From Dissophora ornata (Eukaryota; Mortierellomycota; Mortierellomycetes; Mortierellales; Mortierellaceae), in NCBI GenBank assembly GCA_025201705.1, contig MU616847.1:1-36814 (forward strand): a DNA stretch of 36,814 nucleotides, in the 5' to 3' direction. Below the pieces are notes generated by a model, which saw nothing but the letters and a program-made list of their open reading frames with translations, did no database searches and was not told where the DNA came from. The position numbers and the translations under genes are program-made. Of this stretch, positions 1-9,731 are shown in pieces; positions within the stretch are counted from its first letter, which is position 1; every line of letters starts with the position of its first letter.

Positions 1-199
1 CGCCGCTATCGGTTTCTTCACTTTTCTTTGCCACCAAGTTGATTCCGCCTTGTCCTCACTTTGAACTCGCCCTAGCACTTTTTTTTGTGACACACAAACA
101 ACGCGCACACAGACGTAAAAATACTCACCTCCGATCGTTTTTTTTTTCTTATCTAACCTCTTTAGGCGGTAGGTACGGGTACAACCCCTCTGCCTTAGG

Positions 200-454
200 G
201 TAGGTAGGATAGCTAGGATAGTTAGGATAGCTAAGGTCGCTAAGGTAGGGAGGAGAGCCGGGTGGGGAGGAGAGCTGGGTTAGGGAGGATGGCCGGGGTA
301 GGGAGGATGGCCGGGGTAGGGAGGATGGCCGGGGTAGGGAGGAGAGCTAGGGTAGGGAGGAGAGCCAGGGTAGGGAGGAGAGCCGGGTGGGGAGGAGAGC
401 CGGGTGGGGAGGAGAGCCAGGGTAGGGAGGGTAGCCAGGATAGCCAGGATAGAA
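200..454. repeat. G-rich minisatellite, about 18-base unit
   Basis: A degenerate tandem array of roughly 18-base units of the form GGGTAGGGAGGATGGCCG. Variants have GAGAGCC or GAGAGCT in place of GATGGCC. It begins within shorter TAGGATAG-type units near 200 and decays into GCCAGGATA units by about 450. The + strand is extremely G-rich with many GGG runs. The opposite strand has an open frame rich in Pro-Pro-Tyr-Pro, which I take as a by-product of the repeat, not a gene. The array lies directly upstream of a good branch point and acceptor (511-536), so it may sit inside an intron. Confidence 0.85.
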
Positions 455-536
455 GTTGGAATTGTTAGAATAGCTAGAAGAGTAGAGCAGAGTAGATTGT
501 CGCCAATGATACTAACATGTCTTCTTTTTAACATAG

Positions 537-651
537 GTGGAACACCATGGCTTGCGACCTGCTCGCGGTGTGTTCTGCACAGCCTATCTTCCTGTCATGG
601 GAAGAGAAGCTGACTGACGGCAAGCCAAACTATCTTCTTTTTAGAAGATAA
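537..651 (+). CDS. Possible terminal exon of a gene entering from the left
   Basis: A perfect branch-point string TACTAAC near 510 is followed by a T-rich stretch and an acceptor ending ACATAG at 536. From 537 two frames stay open. One has 26 codons and stops at 615-617. The other has 37 codons, reads like protein (IFLSWEEKL) and stops at 649-651. An AATAAA signal follows at 689-694, 38 bases after the second stop, as with other genes here. I therefore suspect the last exon of a + strand gene whose body lies outside the window, with the minisatellite in its last intron. No donor or product can be named. It could also be non-coding. Confidence 0.3.
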
Positions 652-688
652 TAGATAGATCGGATGGTCGCATAGAAACATTGCAAAG

Positions 689-694
689 AATAAA
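689..694 (+). terminator. Candidate poly(A) signal AATAAA
   Basis: AATAAA lies 38 bases after the stop at 649-651. It supports, but does not prove, a + strand transcript ending here. Confidence 0.35.
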
Positions 695-1347
695 TGGACT
701 TTGATCGTGCTGATTAAATTACTATTTCTGCTTTAGACATACTATGAGTTCACGACTGCAGTATGGATTGTTGAACTTGCACAATTGTTGTTTGAGGATT
801 TGTGAATAGCTATGCTCATGGATAGGACAGGTTGTGCGTAGTTTTGTCGAACATGTCGATAGTTTTGTGCCAGCTCCCTCGTGTCACTGCATAGCACTAT
901 TATTTTTTCTTGTAGAAAAGTTTGCCTGCTTGTTTTCTCCGATCGATAGAGGTTGTTGACATGCCTGAATTACTCCATCACTTTTAGTTGCTTCCATAAC
1001 TGTACTGTGATACACCAAAGATCGCAAGTCCCTGTTCCTCTCGCTAGCCATAGCAACTGTGAAAGAGAGGCTCTCTCGACAACACCGCAAACTGCTGATG
1101 GGCAACAATCCTACCAACAGCCCATCACCACGGGAAATTGCATCTCTTCCTGTATTTACACTTGCTTTGTTATTTGGGATGAAAAGATGATCGATTGCTT
1201 CCGATTTTTCTCTTTCAGCGATCAGACAATCACATGGCATTAAAGCTATGAAGCAAGTAGAGACGCCAGGATCCAGGAACTGGATGGCGAGAGCTATATT
1301 AAAAACAAGCCATATATACAGATAGAGACACTACTGCCGAGAGCATC
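695..1347. other. Unannotated stretch
   Basis: No recognised gene. Two overlapping ORFs on opposite strands (953-1243 + and 884-1240 -) have no recognisable domain, no strong splice or start context and unremarkable composition. The right end probably holds the 3' untranslated region of the minus-strand gene that stops at 1348. Confidence 0.5.
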
Positions 1348-2085
1348 TTAGCTACCCTGCTTGCCTTTGAGCACGTTTTTGCTCCTACATGACTTACTCT
1401 CCAAGGACTTGTTGTTGATGTTGCTGTTGCCGTTGCTACTACCGTTGCACTGACAGCAGGTAGACTTGCAAAGAGCACAGGTCTGACAGATCTCCTCAGG
1501 CTTGTATGAGAAGCACTTCTCACAAAGACCACTCTGACTCGACCTTTTATGTCCATATCCATCCTCACCTGTCATAGCAATGACAGCTCGTTCATGGAAG
1601 ACATTCTGTTCTGCCAGTCGGGTTGCAAAGACCTCGGCCTGACTCTGTTGACTTTGCTGATTTTGAATCTCTGTGGCCACAGTACCGACCACCCGTCGCA
1701 CCTCGTTCGTGATGTCTCTCTGCAGTCCCCGCGCGATGTCCTGAACGACAGTTTGCTGGTATTCTCGTGCTTCTCGGTGTCGTTCCCGCGCCTGTTCCGC
1801 ATCACGCAGCCGTGCCGCTTGAACTAAGTACGCTCGAACAAGTGCGGAATCGCGTGTACGCTCGACCTGTGGCTGAGCTGGCAGAATAGATACACGGCGA
1901 TTGTCGCGAGCCCCAGCTCCAGTGGCAACACTGTTGCTGTTACCATTATCGCCCTGACCGACATGACCTTCCGGGTTCACTGTCGCGATGCTGCGAGACC
2001 GAAGTGGCCTTCTGTTTCCGGAAGTGCTGCACGGAGGGTGTTGAGGAGGAGGTGGAGGAAGAGGCTGATCTGGAGAGTTCCTCAT
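1348..2085 (-). CDS. Hypothetical Cys-rich coiled-coil protein, 245 aa
   Basis: An intronless 245-codon frame with an ATG at 2085. The first ~75 residues are Pro/Asn/Ser-rich and look disordered. Residues about 80-165 are Arg/Gln/Glu-rich and probably form an amphipathic helix or coiled coil (DAEQARERHREAREY). A short Cys cluster near 187-208 has the order C-x2-C, C-x2-C-x2-C, CC-x-C, the spacing of a small zinc-binding knuckle. The tail is Ser/Asn/Lys-rich and basic. I do not recognise a family. Zinc binding is inference from spacing alone. It lies downstream of the PPR gene on the same strand, with 428 bases between the two coding regions. Confidence 0.65.
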   Translation of the reverse strand: MRNSPDQPLPPPPPQHPPCSTSGNRRPLRSRSIATVNPEGHVGQGDNGNSNSVATGAGARDNRRVSILPAQPQVERTRDSALVRAYLVQAARLRDAEQARERHREAREYQQTVVQDIARGLQRDITNEVRRVVGTVATEIQNQQSQQSQAEVFATRLAEQNVFHERAVIAMTGEDGYGHKRSSQSGLCEKCFSYKPEEICQTCALCKSTCCQCNGSSNGNSNINNKSLESKSCRSKNVLKGKQGS

Positions 2086-2513
2086 CGTTGACCTGGAATA
2101 AAGTGTGCTTTCCTGTAATATTTAAAGTTTCTTTTTTCTTTTTTTTTTAACAAGAAGGCTCGAGCAGGGATAGAAGCGAAAGAAAAGAAAGGAAGGAAGA
2201 GAGAAAAAAAAAAGAAGAAATGAGGTTGTTCAAGAAAGAACAATCCCAACCACAAATTCACACCAGCTCTGCCAAGTGTGGAATCCAACCGAGCACTGAG
2301 CTATTTGCGATAGAAAGTAGTGCTGTGCTTCCACAACTTCGACGCGTGTGTGCACTCATACTATCCAATTGTGGGAATCGAAATCTAAATCGCTGGACCG
2401 TGCATGCAAAAATGCAACATTGTGAATAGTCTAAGAAAAACACCCCTTCCCCATCAAGAAAACAAACCCCAGAGTGCATGTCCTTTATTTTCTATATGCA
2501 ATTCACACTCTCA
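2086..2513. other. Intergenic: PPR 3' end and promoter of the 245-aa gene
   Basis: The right part is the 3' untranslated region of the PPR gene, with its poly(A) signal at 2484-2489 on the minus strand. The left part, nearest 2085, is rich in poly-T and poly-purine runs and would be the leader or promoter of the minus-strand gene that starts at 2085. I see no other gene. Confidence 0.5.
2484..2489 (-). terminator. Poly(A) signal of the PPR gene
   Basis: TTTATT on the + strand reads AATAAA on the minus strand, 25 bases beyond the PPR stop codon. Confidence 0.6.
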
Positions 2514-5462
2514 TCAGATCCTCCGTGTGTTCTGAATAACCTTCGACACCATACTCTCAGTCCATGGCCATTGCTCCACCACAATCTGCCGAATGCTCTC
2601 CATTTCCTTCTTCAAAAAGTCATATTGCGCCAGACCAGTGAACAGCAGCTCCAAATCCTCAGTCCGAGGCATCATCCGCATCTTTTGACATCCCTCCTTC
2701 AGCAAACCCTCGATCTCGTTAAACCGGTTGTGTGTCAGCAGCGCATTCAGGTATGCTGCAAATACCTCGGGTGCAGGTCTCACCATCGTTGCCGTCGTAG
2801 CTGCTGGCAGTGGCTCTAGTATTGTCGGAGATGAATGTTCTTGCCGACTCGAATGCACCTCATCTTGGGCCGGATGACTTCGTGCAGTAGTCGCTGCGCG
2901 CCACGCAGAATGCAGAACGTCGATGTAGCCTCGGTCTCGACATGCTTCAATCAGATACAAAAAATTGCTCGTCGACGGTACAAAGTCCAGAGGTTTTTCG
3001 AGGCTCTGCAGTTGGCGCCAAGTCTTGACAACACGATCCGGCATCCCATGCTTGCCATACATATCGAGAAGCGTCCTGTAATACACCGGGGTTGGCTCTA
3101 GTTCCTGCTCCTCCATCACATCCGCAATCTCGTCGATCCTTCCGACATTCAACCGCGGCAAATCATCATATGCGCTGATCAGAGTCGTCAATAAAGTAGT
3201 GTCAATCTTGACGCTCTTCCGCAAAACTTCCTTGTAGATAAACTCAACCATCTCAACATTGCCCAATTGACTGTACGTCTTCATAAGCACTGTGAAAGAC
3301 TGCACATCAGGCAAGAGTTCCATATCTATCATCGCCGCCCAGTATTCCTTGACCCTTTCGACATGGCCCTGGATAGAATGCGCTTGCATCATTGAGGTTA
3401 AGGTCTCCAGCGCTGGCTTCACACCTCTCTTGATCATCTGCTCGTACGTGGCGTCGCATGCTGCAAAGGTTCCTCCTCGAAGGTAGACGTTGATCAAGAC
3501 AGTGTAACAATAGACATCCGGCTCGACTCCTGACTCCAACATCTCTCGGTAGTAACGAAGAGCACCCCGAGTATCCTTGACGCCTGACATGTAGTCCATC
3601 AACATGGTGTAGGTGTGGACAGAGATCGCGAACTTTGAATTCCGCATCAGTCGCAACATCTGCTGGGCATTGTCGAGTTGGTGGTGGTCAAGGTAAAGTT
3701 GGATCAGTCGGCTGCAACTGATTGCGTCGGGTTCAATCTGGAAACTGCTCATCTCGTGGTAGTAATGAAGGGCATCACTCAGATTGCGCTGCTTGCAGCA
3801 GCCTGTGATCATGATGCTGTAGGCCCACGCGTTTGGCGGTCGAATCCCGCGCGCCGTAAAGTATTCGTGAAAGATCTTATTCGCGGTCGGTACTTGGTCC
3901 GCACGGATACAACCATCCAGGAGCGAGCACGCGATAACATAATTAACTTCACGTCCCTTAGAGGTCATGTGTTGGTATATACCCATAGCAGCATCGAGAT
4001 CCTTGCGCTTGCCGTACACGTTCATCAGCACTCCGAAAGTGAACTCGTTCATCTCTTCTGCCGACAACGAATTCAGGACGGATGCTAGGCTGCTGTCGAT
4101 ATCAGTGTTCAGACTTGAGCGGGCAAAAACCTTGATTGTACTGGTGATCGTCTTTGTATCAGGATACACTTTGTTGGCAGCCATTTCGGTTTGGATGTTG
4201 GCAATCGCCTCCTCGTTCCCGTCCCTGGCGTAACCGTCAATCAAAGTGGTGTATGTGACAACATCCGGCTTCACATTCGAGCTCTTCATTAGTGTCATGG
4301 CCCTCCGAGCACCCACGTAGTCCTTCTGCTTGACGAACCGCTTAATGACAGAGTTGTAAATATATATGTTGGGCTTGATGTTATCCTTAAGCATGTCGTC
4401 GAGCACCTTGTCCGCCTCATCTTGCATGCCGCTCTTCCTGTACTGGCTCATGAGAGTCGAATATGTCGTGACATCGGGTCGATCTAAGAGCACACCAGCC
4501 CGCAGATCATTGTAGATCTTCTCAGCGTCGTTGAGCCGACCACTGACGCATAGTCCTCGAATCATAGTGTTGTAGCTCCAAATATCAGGCGACAGCCTGT
4601 GGACGGCTACGTCGCGCTGGAAAAGCTCGATTGACTTGTCAACATCCTCATGTCGGAGCAAAATGTCCAGCATCACATTGACAATTTGGATGTTTATACA
4701 CCGATATCTTTTCATATCCTCGTAGATGGTCCGTGCCCAAGTCGCCGAAGTCGCCGTGTTTGCTCTCTTGAAGCGCCTCAACATCTGAAAGTAGACTGTG
4801 TAGCTGAATGGCGAGACATAGGTGGCGGTCCACTCAGTTGTCAGTTGCTTGTAGAGGTCCCAGATCTGATTGGGGCTGTTGGACTTGAGGGCTTCTCTCA
4901 TCGTCCGGCACGGAGTTGACAGATCGTGATACGGAGCTGGAGTATGTGTGATTGTCGACTCCTTCCCTGCTGCAGGTCTATTCGGTCTCGTGAGACTGTC
5001 CGCGATGGTCTCGTGCGGGTTGTAGTGCTTCTCTGCTCCAGGAGGTGCGAGGAAACTGCTGATGGTTGGGCGTAGGATCTGTGGCGCCAGTGGATGTTCC
5101 GTTTGTGCCTGAGTGGACTTCAATTGCAGTTGTTGTCGCGATGCGTGTTGCCGTGGTATATCGCGGTCGAAGAGGGGCTCTGTGGCAGAATGGTATGTGC
5201 GGCGCGCTGGTGTTCGTGGAGGAGCGCAGTGAGGACGATAGGATGGCTGGTGTTGGTGGCAAAACATCCTGATCAGAAACGTGGCTAGCTGACTGTCCCA
5301 GGATGGCGAACCTGCATGCATGCTCAGGGCCAGCCTGCTGGGCTTAAATGCATGCATCGATGGCGCTCGCTGTCTGTCTCTCCTAGGATTCAGTGCTCTC
5401 CTCTGCGATCCCTGGCCAATTCCTGGATGGTGTAGTAGAGATGGATGGGAAGATAGTCTCAT
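2514..5462 (-). CDS. Mitochondrial pentatricopeptide-repeat (PPR) protein
   Basis: A single 982-codon frame without introns. From about residue 215 to 800 it is a run of ~35-residue helical-hairpin repeats carrying PPR signatures (SYNTMIRGL, TYSTLMSQY, TYTTLIDGY, CYTVLINVY, SFTVLMKTY), probably 14 or more. PPR proteins bind organellar RNA one base per repeat and act in processing, stability or translation. The N-terminus is Arg/Ser/His-rich and nearly free of acidic residues, as expected of a mitochondrial presequence. The start is uncertain: in-frame ATGs lie at 5462, 5357, 5321 and 5267, and the last gives a compact presequence ending near RRTYHSA. The last ~180 residues are less repeat-like. 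The target RNA cannot be read by eye. The gene is divergent from PIG-Y. Confidence 0.93.
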   Translation of the reverse strand: MRLSSHPSLLHHPGIGQGSQRRALNPRRDRQRAPSMHAFKPSRLALSMHAGSPSWDSQLATFLIRMFCHQHQPSYRPHCAPPRTPARRTYHSATEPLFDRDIPRQHASRQQLQLKSTQAQTEHPLAPQILRPTISSFLAPPGAEKHYNPHETIADSLTRPNRPAAGKESTITHTPAPYHDLSTPCRTMREALKSNSPNQIWDLYKQLTTEWTATYVSPFSYTVYFQMLRRFKRANTATSATWARTIYEDMKRYRCINIQIVNVMLDILLRHEDVDKSIELFQRDVAVHRLSPDIWSYNTMIRGLCVSGRLNDAEKIYNDLRAGVLLDRPDVTTYSTLMSQYRKSGMQDEADKVLDDMLKDNIKPNIYIYNSVIKRFVKQKDYVGARRAMTLMKSSNVKPDVVTYTTLIDGYARDGNEEAIANIQTEMAANKVYPDTKTITSTIKVFARSSLNTDIDSSLASVLNSLSAEEMNEFTFGVLMNVYGKRKDLDAAMGIYQHMTSKGREVNYVIACSLLDGCIRADQVPTANKIFHEYFTARGIRPPNAWAYSIMITGCCKQRNLSDALHYYHEMSSFQIEPDAISCSRLIQLYLDHHQLDNAQQMLRLMRNSKFAISVHTYTMLMDYMSGVKDTRGALRYYREMLESGVEPDVYCYTVLINVYLRGGTFAACDATYEQMIKRGVKPALETLTSMMQAHSIQGHVERVKEYWAAMIDMELLPDVQSFTVLMKTYSQLGNVEMVEFIYKEVLRKSVKIDTTLLTTLISAYDDLPRLNVGRIDEIADVMEEQELEPTPVYYRTLLDMYGKHGMPDRVVKTWRQLQSLEKPLDFVPSTSNFLYLIEACRDRGYIDVLHSAWRAATTARSHPAQDEVHSSRQEHSSPTILEPLPAATTATMVRPAPEVFAAYLNALLTHNRFNEIEGLLKEGCQKMRMMPRTEDLELLFTGLAQYDFLKKEMESIRQIVVEQWPWTESMVSKVIQNTRRI

Positions 5463-5630
5463 GTCTCCCGGAGATCAAGTCGAGTTGTTTACTGGTAGTG
5501 GCTTATTGTCCCCCCGCAATTTCATATATCCGCCCGTAGAAGCGTGCCTGTCTCCAAGCTTCGCCGCCCTCTCGTTCTCTCCCCTCTCCCTCTGTCGTTC
5601 ATTCATCGTTCATTCATCGTTCGCTCCTCT

Positions 5631-6600
5631 ATGCCGGACTCCGCCAAGGACCGACCAGGCGACCTGGGTCCATCCCTCGTCAATGGTTACAGTGCCAGCA
5701 GCCACGCAACAAGTTCAGGAACAGGGGCACATCATTCTCCCGACAACTCAACATCACTCAAGCGACTGCACCAGTTGCGACCTGACCCCTCACCACTCTC
5801 CATTGCTCTCCCACTGTCCATCAGAAGCAGCGGACAAACCAATGGCATCACAACTATTCCATCTGGCCCCATGTCTGCAGGATATCTCGACTACAGGAGG
5901 GACGCCTTTCAAGCACATCCACCGCTGTCCTCGAATTCGTTTCCACACCTTGGCAGCAACCTATCGTTCCACACGCAGTCCGCCGGCCATTTCCACGATG
6001 ACCACCAGTCTACGTTATCTCTGTATCAAAGACCACAATCTTTGTCCTATGCCAGCCAGCAGCATCCACAGCATCGGCTCCAGCAACTGCACGCATCCTC
6101 CCCACCATCCTTGGATCAGGACGGGATGATGCGCCGGAGAAGACTCTCGACAGCCTCGACCTCATCCAAGCAGCGGATGGGATCATCTGCGAATCTGAGA
6201 TCTAAGGCCCATAACACACCACACCATACCCGCCGATTTACGACGCTGATATCTGATCAGGAACCAGACACCACCTATCTATGGGGCTACCTCCTGTTCT
6301 TCGCGACCGTGATCGGATTCACAGTCAGTATGTATGCGCTCGTAGCCTCCAATTACATGCCAATGACAGGAAACAAGGTAAGAATAGGACTTGACAAGTC
6401 TTGCACCAGTAACATTTGCCGTTTTTACTGTAGCTACAGAAACTTGTTTTATGAACATCAATTGCCTTTGCGACATGTAGACCCTTGACTGGATCAAGCA
6501 GGATAGTCACTACTGCATGTTAGTTCCAGTCACGATCCCGGTGACCGTACTGGCAGTCCTGTTTAACTGGCTAGGCATGAAGTTGTTCCGGCACAACTGA
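5631..6600 (+). CDS. PIG-Y-like subunit of GPI-GlcNAc transferase, long N-terminal extension
   Basis: Exons 5631-6377 and 6481-6600 join in phase 0 across a 103-base GT-AG intron (donor GTAAGA, acceptor ACATGTAG), giving 288 aa. The last ~75 residues match PIG-Y: a transmembrane helix (WGYLLFFATVIGFTVSMYAL), a short loop, a second helix (VPVTIPVTVLAVLFNWLGMK) and a C-terminus ending KLFRHN, as in the 71-residue human protein. PIG-Y belongs to the ER complex that transfers GlcNAc to phosphatidylinositol, the first step of GPI-anchor synthesis. About 210 residues of Ser/His/Pro/Gln-rich disordered sequence precede the membrane part. An in-frame ATG at 5544 would add 29 residues. I chose 5631 because it follows a pyrimidine-rich leader with a repeated CGTTCATTCAT. 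Confidence 0.85.
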
Positions 6601-6851
6601 GAGTATTTTCCTTCCTCTTCGCCACTTGTTGGTTTCCTTAGTCTTATTTGTTTCCTTCGCCAGGCGCTAATGTATAGACGTGCCTCGCGTTCAGCCATAG
6701 ATCGTATACCTTTTTCAGTCTCAAGTGTAATTTTATATAAAACCGCAAACTAATCCTTCATCTTGTCTACAGACGCACTTCAATGAAGGATGAGAGCGAA
6801 CTAGGGTATAATTATCGTCTAACGAAAGAAGAAAAAACAAAATCCAGAAGG

Positions 6852-8965
6852 CTAGTAAGGGATCATGGTTCGAGGCAAGGTTTCTGGCAAGACTCCCTCG
6901 CCTCCGTTTTCAATGGCCCTGATCAAATGCATAGCCACCGCGAACTCGTTTTCGTCCATGTACCCATTCGCATCCCAATCGGCGAGTGTCCAAACTTTTG
7001 CCAGGATCTCTGTAGAGAGACCTGTGCTCATGAGATAAGGTTTTGCGGTTGATCCATTAATCCGACCTTCGATCGGATGAAGCGACATGAACACCGGCAT
7101 GGAGCTCGCCTTGTCGACCGAAGAGAAGTGCCAGTATCCAGGAGGAATTTCACCACTACCCGTGAGATCATTCAGGAAGGGATTCCTTTGGGCCTGCTCC
7201 AATAGGGGGTTACCCTGTGGAAATCTCCGCATCAGTTTCGGCAGATCCACTGACAGTGCCTCCTCGACGACACTTAGGATGGGTTCCTTGACTTTGGAGA
7301 AGCTTTCGAACTTGTAAGCCCGCAATGATTGACGGATTTTTTCGACGTTTGGGAAATCGCCTTCGGGGACGTTGTAGAGCTGTTGAACCTTGAGGAACTC
7401 CTTGTCGAGATCGCGGATCAGCTCCTGTTGGCGCGTAGCCTTGCCAAACACCGCGGGCATTTCCTTCTTAAGATGTCCGATAATGTAGGCATGGACTTTG
7501 GCTTGCCGTGCACGCTTTACGATTTCATTCACTTTGCGGATCGCGGCATTGCGTGGGAGATCACGGAGATCTCGAAGAAGATCCGATTGCTCTGCATCCA
7601 ATAGTGCCCGACAGTCCTCAAACGCGTTGGGTGGACGATGCAACCAAAATGATCCCAAGTAGACTCTCATGACCTCGGGCGTCTGGATGACTTTGCCGAG
7701 GGACCACATCAACGCGCCGTAGACGCGCATCAACTGTTGCTGGTTCACCATATCCGATTTGTTCAAGATCACACGCACCTTCTCCTCGTGGCCTTTGAGC
7801 GAGTGAATTGAGGCCTTGAATTCGTCCGAAATATCGAGTTTGTGTGAATCAAAGAATAACAGGATCAGATCCGCGCGTTCTGCGAACCATTCGATGGTCT
7901 TTGTGAAATCATATCCACGCTCGATGCGTTGTTTGTTGCCGGCAAGAATACCAGGTGTGTCGATCAGGGTCATATTCTCGAGTAAAGGTGAGGGGCATTG
8001 AGAGACCTGGAAGCGGGTCAGAAATGCCTGACCGAATTTGTTAAGACCCCGGAACGGCATATCTGCGGTTACGGCGGCGGCATTTCCGGGAATGACGCGC
8101 GACTCTACTCCGTTCATCACTGCCACGAACCTGTCGGTCTGAAATAAATTTAAAAAAAAAAAAAAAAAAAAAATTGTCGTCGCGTGTGGTGTAACGTCCA
8201 TGTTTGTTTTGTGTCAGCATTCCTCTCTCGTCAAGACCATTACGATGTCGCACAAAGGGTCAAAAAGAGGCATACCGTTGGCTCAACGCCGATGTGTGAT
8301 CCAGGGTAGTCGCATTCGGTCAGATGTTTGATGAACGTCGTCTTGCCCTATTAAAAATGCAAACAATAATCGCGTCTCAGATTCCCACTCCGTTGTAACA
8401 CACGCCATTTATCAACCAACAGCGAGGAAACTCATACCGTGCTGTATTGACCAAGCAGTAGCACCATGGGCTTCGCCTCGATGTCACTGTCCGACAGGGG
8501 TGCAGAATGGAATCCCTCAAAGTTATACGTCGTCTCCAGTGGCCTAATTTTCCTGCGATATGTCTCCTTGAGTTCATCCATCAGGGGTCGGTAGTCATCA
8601 TGGATCAGGTTTGAGAGCGATCCACCGCCTCCAATACCATGGTATGTCGTTGTTGTCGAGTTAGCTTGAGCAGATGCCGGTGACAGCTCCCCTGCACCGC
8701 CATTCCTGCCGCTGACCTTATTCTTTTTGTGTTCCTGATAACTTGCTTTTCCAGACTTTATGGATCTCGTGGAGGGGGCTGGGCTGGTGGACGACTTGGT
8801 GACGGTGACATCGTCACCACCGCTATAAGGCTCTTTAGTGTATCCGTAGTCATCCATGGGACAACTGGCAGTCACCATGCCTCCTCCTCCACTGCCGAGA
8901 TTTGATTTGAAAGCCCCATTCCTAATGGACTCTGTCTTTCTCTTCACTTCCTGAGCAAAGCCCAT
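6852..8965 (-). CDS. EH-domain-containing (EHD) dynamin-like ATPase
   Basis: Three exons on the minus strand, 8965-8438, 8347-8276 and 8138-6852, join in phase 0 to give 628 aa. The 72-base middle exon carries the P-loop: GQYST from exon 1 plus GKT (residues 172-179). Further G-domain motifs are DTPG at 260-263 and NKSD at 326-329. A helical stalk follows, then a C-terminal EH domain with an EF-hand loop (DWDANGYMDENEF, about 587-599). EHD proteins bind ATP, oligomerise on membranes and remodel endosomal tubules. EH domains bind NPF peptides. Animal EHDs are about 535 aa; here about 120 extra Gly/Ser-rich residues precede the N-terminal helix. The intron after exon 2 contains a long A/T homopolymer (8152-8173). 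Divergent from the lipase-like gene. Confidence 0.93.
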
Positions 8966-9731
8966 GGTTTATTGGGGTGTGGCGGTCACGATCAGGTGCT
9001 GAGTGGTATGAGTGAGATTTGATATGAGGACTTCTGTAAAGCGGATTTATCTGTGTGTTATGAGGCTTTGATATTGGCGTGCGTGGAAGAAGGGCGAGGA
9101 AGGTGAGTCGGCGTGCTGCGGTGTATGGGCACGAATGATTGTGTGTAGTTGAGAGAAAAACGTGTAAAGAACAAAGCGAAGAGAACCTGGTTTCGTAGCT
9201 CAGAGCCTCTTGACATTCCAATGCGTCCCTATCTTACATCTACCTAGGCGAGGGAGAAGCATAAAAGTATATACCTGGAATCTGGAAAACAATAGGTGGG
9301 GTAGTCATACAGATCTTACTGATAGCAAAACCCGCGAGGGTTTCTTGGCCAAGGTCGAAGATGCACTTTTTTTTTAGAAACTTACAAGACAATTGAACAG
9401 TACGTTTGCTTGGCTTCTCTCCGCAAACCCCATTAGGACATCCGCGAGTCATGACACAATGCACCAAGCATGAAAAAAAATCGAAGAGCGAGTAATTGTT
9501 AGTTCCAACGTGTCTATATTCCCCTTCACCCTGAGTTAATTATCTCTCCTGTGTCATTTCGTCGTTTCAGCGACTGAAAAAAAAATACCTCTGTCGGGCC
9601 TCCGTTGGTATCATCCTTCCCTTTTTTCGTTTCCTTTGCATCTCGATTGAACGTCCTCTCACTTCCATAGCTCCCTTTTTTTATTTGCTTACTACAGTGA
9701 CGATCTGATTGTCGATTAATATAAATACACC
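8966..9731. other. Divergent promoter region, EHD / lipase-like
   Basis: 766 bases between two divergent starts. The sequence is T-rich near 9731, with pyrimidine runs at about 9590-9700 that suit a fungal leader for the + strand gene. Small ORFs on the minus strand (8922-9221, 9240-9467) show no recognisable domain. No other feature seen. Confidence 0.5.

Noticed and set aside
280..534. Proline-rich ORF on the minus strand across the minisatellite
   Set aside because: It is explained by the repeat itself. The non-repeat part has no protein-like features.
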